Assembly: GCF_028476545.1 (NCBI RefSeq)
Contig: NW_026732320.1
Span: 186,001-250,000, forward strand
From: Physella acuta
Lineage: Eukaryota > Mollusca > Gastropoda > Physidae
Direction of reading: 5' to 3'
DNA length: 64,000 nucleotides
Part shown: positions 56,651-64,000 of the stretch, piece after piece
Position numbering within the stretch: position 1 is the stretch's first letter
How the letters are laid out: every line of letters starts with the position of its first letter
Made by a program: the position numbers and the translations under genes
Notes under the pieces: generated by a model
What the model was told of the DNA's origin: nothing
What the model saw: only the letters and a program-made list of their open reading frames with translations
Databases searched by the model: none

Positions 56651-59140
56651 TAGTAGGCACTAATTTTTTTTTTAATAAATTAAACCGAACAATTTATCTT
56701 AGGCCCACTGGCAAGCCAGGAGTTTTATTTACTGAATGGTTGTCTTTAAAAACTATTATTATTAGCAACACAACAAGTAGAATAACTTGGATGATATTTA
56801 GAATCGACCCTTTGAATCCCGGACAGATCGTCCCCCCGGCATGGCCTCAACCAACCGGCGGGCTCGTTGCATAGAGTTAAATATAAACTCAAAACAATAA
56901 TATAAACAATCTCCTTTCGGTCGGTCAGGCCACATACCACGCACGCATAGTGTTGTGTGTCGTGCCTTAACCAAAATAAACTATCTCCCTTCATTATCAT
57001 TAGATATATTTAATTAATTAATTAATTTGCTAATTATAAAATTATGTATGATGCTATAGAAGTAGGTAAGTATATTTTTTTACTATGTATTTGTACTATT
57101 AAACATATTAAAGAACATCGTTGTTTCAATACCATCCTCTCCCCTTATTGAACTCAAAGTTAAACTTTTAACCCCATTTGTAAAGACTAGCGGTATGCTG
57201 TAAGGCGGCGGGTGGGTAGAGTATATACTCATTGAAAAAAATCCACCGTGGTGCGTGTTATTGGCCTTGGGCCTTGGGTGACCGTTGTTGGCGCTTGCTG
57301 TGAGGGGGAGAGGGGGGTGTGTTATACTCGGTGAAAAAAAAATGCACCGTGATATTGGCCTATGATGACGTCGGCGCAAGCGCAAAGGGGTGGGGGGGGG
57401 GGGGGAGACGTTTTTTTTTTCAAAACCAAGATCTAGGCGTTTCAAGGCAGTAATGAAAATCAAGGACTGGTATAGCCATGTTGTCGAATATAACGAGTGA
57501 TGCTTGCTGGGTCTATCATCATACGATTGCTTGGCGATGGGAGTCTCGTCAAGCTCAGTTTACATTATTAACATTGAACTATTGGGATGCTGTCATGCAC
57601 AAAGTAACAGCTACAGAATGTAGAACTTAAAACATCGAGTGCATCCCGCTCATTATAAATCTTTGAAATACAAGTTATGAATAGTCCAATAGGCAATAAC
57701 TACTAATACTTGAAGGACTGTCAGAATATATGCATTGTATTATAAAATTAATCCTTACGATATAACTGAAATGTGCATCCAAATATGTTAAGGCTAATGG
57801 TATCTGCATTTAAATAAACAAAGTCAAATACCTACCCCATTCAGTAGAAATATTAGGCTACTTTTGCATGGCAGCACAACGACATTTTTTAGATTGTGTA
57901 ATGAGTAGCCTAGTCATGCATTTAACTAGAATAAAGGGTTGTACTCAATAGCAATGACAATAATGAAATGCCGGCTTCAAATGCCGGCTTCCCCGTATTC
58001 TTCGACTAGAAAGACACCACCCTCCACCTTTTGCCTAGTTGAATATAAAGTTACACTTTCAACCCCGTTAGGATGCGTGAACTACTGGTGACGTAACTAC
58101 TGAAAAAAAAATATTCTGCTGTTAAATTCCCCTCCCCTACTCCCAGCATTTCACTTTGGGGCCATACACAGCATCAGGAAGGTCTAGGTCGGTGTTTTAT
58201 CTCGTGCAAGTTTACTCACAACACGACTACACACTACGGTTGTATCCAGGATTAGAGCTGCGACACTTACTTAGAGTGGGATTTATTCGTTAGATCATTG
58301 TGCTTCAAATTCTGTTTCATTTTAGGATTAGAGTGATAGTATGTTGGAATTCAGTTAGTTTGTTAATTAATATATTGATCTAATGTCGTGTACCATCAGA
58401 AACTAAATTTATTGGCAAGACTCATATGTAGGCTAAAGAATGACCTCTAGATCGAGCCAAAGATGGCTGGTTAAGGTTGACATACTGTGGTTTTCAAATT
58501 TCATGGTGATGCTTTTCTAACGGATTTTATTTTGTGCTTTCTTTGGGATTATTTTGTGTGATGTGAATATTCAAAAGTAATTTGTAAGTAGTATGCTTTT
58601 CACATTCAACCAATTTAACAGTTTGCGGTCGATCTGCGGCCGGGCTGATTAATTTACATTTCATGATTTAGCGAAACTACACACTACACGGTGCCCTAAG
58701 GCCGTTGTTTCAGCATGCCCTACTAGTCAATTATAGACAACTTTAGAATCAACACATGTAGCCAATACATCGATTTTTATTTAATAATCTTCAAAAGCCA
58801 TTCCTCCAGGGTCGTTATTTTCACGAAATTGTCGTTTTCCAATTTGTTGTCACGAAACTGGTATTTAGTTCACGAGAACGTACGAAAACCACTCATTCGT
58901 GACCGAAATCGTCGATCGGGTGCCTTCACGTGGTTTGACACGTGTTGACATGGGCCTTTGTTTACATCGAAACATAGCTCAAAACAGCCCTTTTTTGAAT
59001 TAATTCTTCGAAAAAATGGCTATGTCCATTTCTAAAAAAGGGTCATTTTCGGGCCCATTTTAAAAAACGTAAAAAAATCCGAACACGTAGAAAAAATGGC
59101 TTTTTCGGCCCTTTTTAGCTCCAAAAACGCCGTGTTTACG
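56651..59140. other. No supported gene
   Basis: Two minus frames (56,746-57,000 and 57,083-57,463) lie in low-complexity or repeated text; the second is driven by C-rich tracts. Two weakly similar blocks (57,130-57,200 and 58,010-58,090) may be old duplicates. Short GGCTTTTTCGGCCCTTTTT-like text recurs at 59,025-59,120. Confidence 0.35.
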
Positions 59141-59147
59141 GGTCGCG

Positions 59148-59214
59148 TGACGTCATCGTGACGTCAGCCGCCAACCAAAACGCGTTGAAAGCGCGCGTTT
59201 GATTGGTTGGCGGC
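59148..59214. promoter_or_regulatory. Twin CRE motifs next to a perfect hairpin
   Basis: TGACGTCA occurs at 59,148-59,155 and 59,159-59,166. Immediately after, GCCGCCAACCAA (59,167-59,178) pairs exactly with TTGGTTGGCGGC (59,203-59,214), with a further AACGCG/CGCGTT pairing inside. The stem also contains CCAAT-type sequence. It lies 158 bp beyond the 3' end of the minus-strand gene at 59,372. It may be a promoter of an unseen neighbour or a transposon end. Confidence 0.4.
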
Positions 59215-59371
59215 GGATACTATGAAATATCAAGGGTTTTCTCTAAATTTTTACCTTAATATATACACCAAAACAATAAACTTTTAAGGTAGACATAGCT
59301 TACATCAATACAATAACAGGTGAGACTTGTACCAAGTTAAGCTTTGTACAACATGGACTACTACTGTCATC

Positions 59372-62203
59372 CTAGCTACTAAACACAAGGTCACCTGTCA
59401 GTAAATCAGTGACTAGAGATGTCATTGTCATGTCATAGTCAACACTGTCAGTTTCCAATTCATCAGGTCCCCAGTAAGTAGTTGTACATTTCACTGTCTT
59501 AGTCTTCTGTTGCTTAAAATTTACTACTCTGCCAGAATACATTTTATCAACTCCTTCCTCTGTCCATAAATGCTTAAGTAGATGTCCTGTATAGGTTTCA
59601 GTCAGTTCAGACATAGGATTTTCTGTAGTAATATGCATTGCAATGAGGCCCATAACTTCAGGAGACGCAGATGAAAACACACTAGCATTCAGATCTTTAG
59701 CACTCAAAGCCATAGCAACCCCTTTTTCTAGAGCCTTACGGTTGGATTGTTCATGTTTCTGACCAGCTTCTAGCATTCGACGCATCATCACTGCTTCCAT
59801 CATCTTCTTCCTTTGGGCTGCAAGTTCCCTTGCTCTGTAACCCTCTGTCATTGCAAAATAAACTAATCTATGTTGGGTCGTTTTGTCCTGTTGCAGAAGC
59901 CATCCTACTGTATCAAAATGATTTGTCTGTCCTCTAACCTTTCCGTCTACAAAACCAGCTGTCGCATTAGGGGCCCGACGCCATAAATAGTCAGTCATTC
60001 CTAATATTCTCTCAGCTGCCATGTTGTGTGAAGGAGCAGTTGAAGCTTGTGTCAACTGCTCAACTGTAGGGCTAGAAAGGTCGCCACTGGTATATCGAAC
60101 AAACTGGCGGTCAAAGACCTTAACAATTTCATGTAATATTTGCTTCAAAGTTTGCTTTACTTTACCCCTGTGGGATTCAATATTGTTGATGATTGCTGTC
60201 AGCACCATGTCTGAAGCTGCATCAATGGGTTCATTAAAAACATTCACAGTGGGACATAACAACTCTTCTGGCTCAGCAGCAAATCTATCCAAAATATTTT
60301 TAGAGCTTTGGATCACGGGGACCATTTCTAAATTCATTGAATTTGCATAGAATTTAGTCATCCATGGCCCTGTGACTGTTTTCCCGATGAGCCCGAGTGC
60401 AATTAATTGAGCTACAACCCTAGGGTCATCCAGCTCTTCCTTAATGCTTTTTTTAAGGTTGGTGCCTCCTAATTCAACAAATTTCTTCAGCTCTTTCAGA
60501 AATAAAATTATAATTCCAGCTGAATGGAATAAAATGTGCAACCGGTTACCGACGTACCGAAGGAAAACTCCCACTGGAATATCTTTTTCTCTAAAATAGG
60601 TCTTGAACCCGCTAGGGTCTCCACTGGATTGCTTGTATCTGAGCTTGGAAATACTCAAAATACAGTGCAATGTCTTATTGCCTATCTCAGTATCATTTTC
60701 CAATGCTCTTCTGGCACCAGCAGCAAAACTATCTAGGGGATGAACATTGCAATTCAATTCCAGCAGGTGTGTCTGTAACAAAGTATTAAGCTGGTTTACA
60801 ACACTATGATTCACAGCTGCCCTATCTGTCACATTGGATTTAATGGTGAATATAAGAGTTTTATACAGCTGCTCTAAATTTGGATGATTTATGTATTTAC
60901 AATAAATGTTTACAATATCTTTTAACTTAACACTAATATGTTCTATGTAATCTACAGCTTTACCACCAGGTAAAGGTTTTACATCAACAGCAAGAGTTTA
61001 TCCTGCAGCAGAAATATGGATTTCATTTACATGACTACCATCAATGGTGGTTGCATCCCATGACAGTGTGGCACCATCAAGGGATGCAAGTGCCTCGCCA
61101 ACCTGCAGATCAGCTAAATTGCCTATTTCATAAGCCATTTGAGCCACTGTAGATTTGCGAGGCACGCAGTCAAGTTTCATTCCAGTTTCTTGCTCCAGGA
61201 AAAACTGTAATAGCTGTCCAGCAGCTAACACAGAAACATTTTTCAACAAAGATTGGTACATACAAATTCTCATAGAAGTACCATAATGCTTTCCTTCTTT
61301 GGTTACAATAGTTTGTCCCTCTTCTTGGGGTTCTTACATGTTGATGGCATTATCATACATTAATTCTAAATCATTGACCATTGATTTTAAATTTTTGATG
61401 GTTTTGTTTTTGATCTTGACCAGATTTTCTAGTGCTTCAATTTTTCTTTCTCTTCTTGATAATTTTTTTCTTTAAACTGGCAACTTGATTCAGTTTCATT
61501 TTGTATTGGATGGAATCTGCAAACGGATTGCAGTTAAGTTTTTTTTTTAACCTCTACTTTCTCTGCTTCCAACTGTCTATTCTTTTTCTCTTGTTTGAGG
61601 AGTCTGTCAGTGAGTCGTTTAATTTTTTATTTAGATCTTTAATTTGAAAAACTTTATTTGATTGAAGTTCATTTTGATAGAATTTTAAACTAGTTTTCAA
61701 TTTGATTTCAATAACTGTTCTGTAGACTTTCTTTTGTATGCACAACTTACACAGTCTTGTTTAAGTTTTAAAGGTGAGGCTTGTTTTGGGGGGATTATTG
61801 TTGTTATTAATTCAGGTGCTAACTTAGAGACAATCCCCTTTTCTTTAGGTACAGGCTCTTGAAATGGCAGTTCCATAAAATTTATAATTTAATCCCATTG
61901 TGCTTGTGGCTTAAGAGATCTAAATTTAACACATAATCTGTTGATTTTATTATAAAGTTGATGACTGTTACTTGACGCTGGTATTATTTCTTCCAAAACT
62001 TGCACTGCCTATTTAATTTGTTTTTTATTTTCATACCATACATAAATTATATGGTCTTGCTTTATGACAGCTGCTGTCCGAAAGTCAGAATACTGATTAA
62101 TCAGAATTGGTAAATCTTTGGCAGAATGCTTATCAGGGCTCCCAGAGCCTTCAGAATTACCACCTGCTAAAGTATTTATTTCCTCATCCATACTCTTGAT
62201 CAT
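59372..62203 (-). pseudogene. Transposase-like protein with coiled coil, interrupted copy
   Basis: The 3' part is open for over 540 codons (to the TAA at 60,998-61,000). It shows SLDGATLSWDATTIDGSHVN just upstream, TDRAAVNHSVVN, CNVHPLDSFAAGARRAL, GLIGKTVTGPWMTKFY, SHNMAAERILGMTDYLWRRA and PNATAGFVDGKV. The spaced acidic motifs suggest an RNase H-like (DDE-type) fold. From memory this set of blocks recurs in many uncharacterised, probably transposon-derived proteins of molluscs, cnidarians and fish; I cannot name the superfamily. Upstream, a Lys/Glu-rich coiled coil (about 61,345-61,745) and an N-terminal segment (MIKSMDEEINTLAGGNSEGS, from 62,203) continue the gene. Stops at 60,998, 61,334, 61,889 and 62,009 and at least two frame changes (near 61,480-61,560 and 61,690) break it. 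No flanking terminal repeats found. Confidence 0.65.
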
Positions 62204-63030
62204 ATATCTAGAGGAAAAGAAATCAACATTAATACTACTGTAAAAGTAGAATTTATTGTTTTAATAGAGACATGTGTGTAGCATAATAAAGTAAGGGATA
62301 AGGAAATATATGCTTAAAATAATTTCTATTCTTGAGTGGTAATTTATTATTGGTTATTAGCTTGATGTGCAAAAAAAAACCCCACTGGCTTTCTTCAACA
62401 GCCTTTAACATATTTATACATCTTTTATTTTTAAAAGGCGATCATTCATTTGCAATAAACTCTACGATTAAGGAACAAGTGAACATTTATAAAGGCGACG
62501 CCGGCCCCCACGCCCTTATAGGTTTTCCGGTCTCGCCATATTTTTTAATTATAAAATGGCGTTATTGTGGTGAATCAAACACCTTTTTTTTCGGTCAAAA
62601 TACCACTAGAAAACGTACCTCAAATTAGATGAAATCATTATTAACTTATAATATACATAATGTAATTTTTGAGAATACAAAGAGATAGCTTGATAAACTC
62701 ACCTTTCTATCAACAGTTGTCGTTGAAACACGCACAAAATTAGACCATGTTTCGCAATATTATAACTTGGAGAAGGAAGAGAGAAAAGTAATACAGTAAG
62801 CAGTTTAAAATCACACATTATTTCATTAAATTGGTGAAAAGTTGGCCCGACTATGAAATTGAATCGATTACTCTAAAATCCCTATATTTTCTCACTATTT
62901 ATTTCAATAAGGAAGATATTCGACGAAATTTTACAATAGCGAAATTCCCCGGTTGCCGTTCTTTAAAGCAAGATGGCGGCGATGCCGACATCGCTACCTT
63001 AGGCCCTAATGGCAAATGGACACCAGCTAG
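62204..63030. other. Upstream region of the transposase-like gene, no coding feature
   Basis: Less AT-biased near 62,480-62,560 and 62,940-63,030. The plus frames at 62,332-62,628 and 62,831-63,034 have no recognised domain. Confidence 0.3.
62969..62980 (+). promoter_or_regulatory. YY1-type motif
   Basis: CAAGATGGCGGC matches the YY1 consensus, which is often found at transcription starts in animals. It lies 770 bp upstream of the presumed start of the minus-strand gene. A single motif is weak evidence. Confidence 0.25.
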
Positions 63031-63032
63031 TT

Positions 63033-63228
63033 GACGAGATTCCTTCCGTATTGTTGTTGACATGGAATAAAAATGTGCTTTCTTAGTTTTAGGATCGTAA
63101 AAATAATAAAAGATAAAATTTTATTAAAAACTTAAGCCTAAAACTAATTGAGAAATTTAATATTTTTAGAAGCAATGCTATACAAGTTGCAGATCCAGAG
63201 AACTTGAAAATAATTTGTCGAGTTTAAG
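63033..63228 (+). repeat. Dispersed repeat (TGACGAGATTCC type), copy 2
   Basis: Same order of blocks as 45,366-45,560. The LINE tail abuts it at about 63,229, exactly where copy 1 continues with AGGCTACATTTC, so the LINE probably inserted into this repeat. Confidence 0.7.
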
Positions 63229-64000
63229 ACTTGACTTACTTGACTTACTTGACTTAGTCCTCTTTGCTCCTTATGCAGCATAGGGCCTCCACCATTTCCT
63301 TCCATTTCTTCCTATCCTCGGCTATTAATTTTGACATCTCCCAAGACATCCCTATTGGCTTCAGTTCTTCAAGAAGACTCCGCCTCCAGGTCTGTCTTGG
63401 GCGCCCTCTCTTCTGCTTTCCCTGGGGGTTCCACTCAAGCGCTTGGCGTGTAACATTTGTGTGAGCCTTTTGCAGTGTGTGACCCACCCAGCGCCACTTC
63501 CTCCTTCTTATTTGCACACCTATAGGCTCCTGCCTAGCTTTCCTCCATAGTTCCAAGGTCGGCACTTTGTCCTGCCATCTCAGTTTCAGTATCTGTCTAA
63601 GGCATCTATTCATGAAGGTCTGTATCTTTGCTGTGCTTGCCTTGGAGACTCTCCATGTCTCTGCTCCATACAGCAGAACTGCCTTGACATTAGAGTTAAA
63701 TATCCTAATTTTTGTGGTAATGGAGATGGCCGAACTTTTCCATATGGGTCGCAGGACTGTGAAAGCGCAGCGGGCTCTATTAACTCTAGCGCGTATGTCC
63801 TCCTCTGTGCCTCCCGTTTTGCTGATCTTGCTGCCAAGGTAGACAAACTCTTGCACATCATTTACCTGTCTTCCGTCTATTGACACTGGAGCCTCCTGTT
63901 TATTGTTAATTCTCATCATTTCCGTCTTTTCTTTGTTGATCTTCAGACCTACGCGCTGCGAGATGGCTCCTAATGCATCAACTTTTTCTTGCATGTCCTG
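63229..64000 (-). mobile_element. LINE 3' end (RTE-like), running off the window
   Basis: A 246-codon minus frame open at the window edge and ending with TAA at 63,254-63,256. It holds the RT thumb and C-terminal region: GLKINKEKTEMM, FVYLGSKISKTGGTEEDIRA, VLLYGAETWRVSKA, MNRCLRQILKLRWQDKVPT, RRKWRWVGHTLQKA, KRGRPRQTWRRSLLEEL and KKWKEMVEALC. YLG and the YGAETW block are typical of endonuclease-RT LINEs of the RTE-type group; the exact clade is inferred. After the stop there is a short tandem tail of AAGTCAAGT type. No break is seen in the visible part, so this copy may be young. Confidence 0.9.

Noticed and set aside
57083-57463. 126-codon proline- and histidine-rich minus frame
   Set aside because: Driven by C/G-rich tracts and a locally repeated CGGTGAAAAAA-type text; no domain.

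Overview
The window looks like intergenic or intronic DNA from an animal, most likely a gastropod or other mollusc. It is AT-rich, almost gene-free, and full of microsatellites, MITEs, tRNA-derived SINEs, LINE 3' ends and a spliced-type C2H2 zinc-finger exon. The mollusc call rests mainly on SINEs whose central domain (CCACCCAGCTGTAATG followed by a GTACCT-like stretch) I associate from memory with molluscs. No bacterial operon, rRNA gene or functional tRNA was seen, and no clearly intact protein-coding gene.

Layout. 0.3-1.6 kb: SINE and MITE debris and a 24-bp minisatellite. 1,622-9,951: a complete-ended LTR retrotransposon of the Ty3/gypsy superfamily on the minus strand (LTRs about 99% identical apart from two small indels, 5-bp target duplication CTAAT). 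Its integrase lies upstream of reverse transcriptase, the gene order known from Gmr1-type elements. A 1.65-kb hAT element interrupts its integrase and itself carries a second hAT element; both have perfect 8-bp target duplications. A 48-bp minisatellite fills its leader. 10-28 kb: a mosaic of SINEs, hAT and other MITEs, a 3-kb element with terminal inverted repeats, and several copies of an unusual repeat (here family A) with a hairpin at each end.

28.4-44.2 kb: the right arm of a large inverted repeat whose left arm is 1.17-15.5 kb. Most of that right arm lies in a 4.94-kb unit present three times in tandem (29,353; 34,301; 39,245) with almost no divergence. The right arms lack the LTR element and so keep its empty target site. 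Each unit carries a SINE, a hAT element with perfect target duplications, two other MITEs, a GA microsatellite and a pair of 97-bp direct repeats.

44.2-49.3 kb: a foldback element, dispersed repeats and another family A copy. 49.6-52.1 kb: a single-exon C2H2 zinc-finger array of about 19 fingers, 11 of them in one open frame, with later stops and frame changes (probably a decaying host gene). 52.8-58.9 kb: AT microsatellites, MITEs, a 600-bp inverted copy of 18.8-19.4 kb, and a three-copy satellite of about 175 bp. 59.1-62.2 kb (minus): a coiled-coil plus RNase H-like transposase-type gene, long open at its 3' end but interrupted upstream. 63.2-64.0 kb (minus): the 3' end of a LINE, running off the window; a second 5'-truncated copy lies at 25.97-26.28 kb.

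The genes do not form a pathway. What links the features is insertion history: elements nested in elements, many with target duplications that give a readable order of events.
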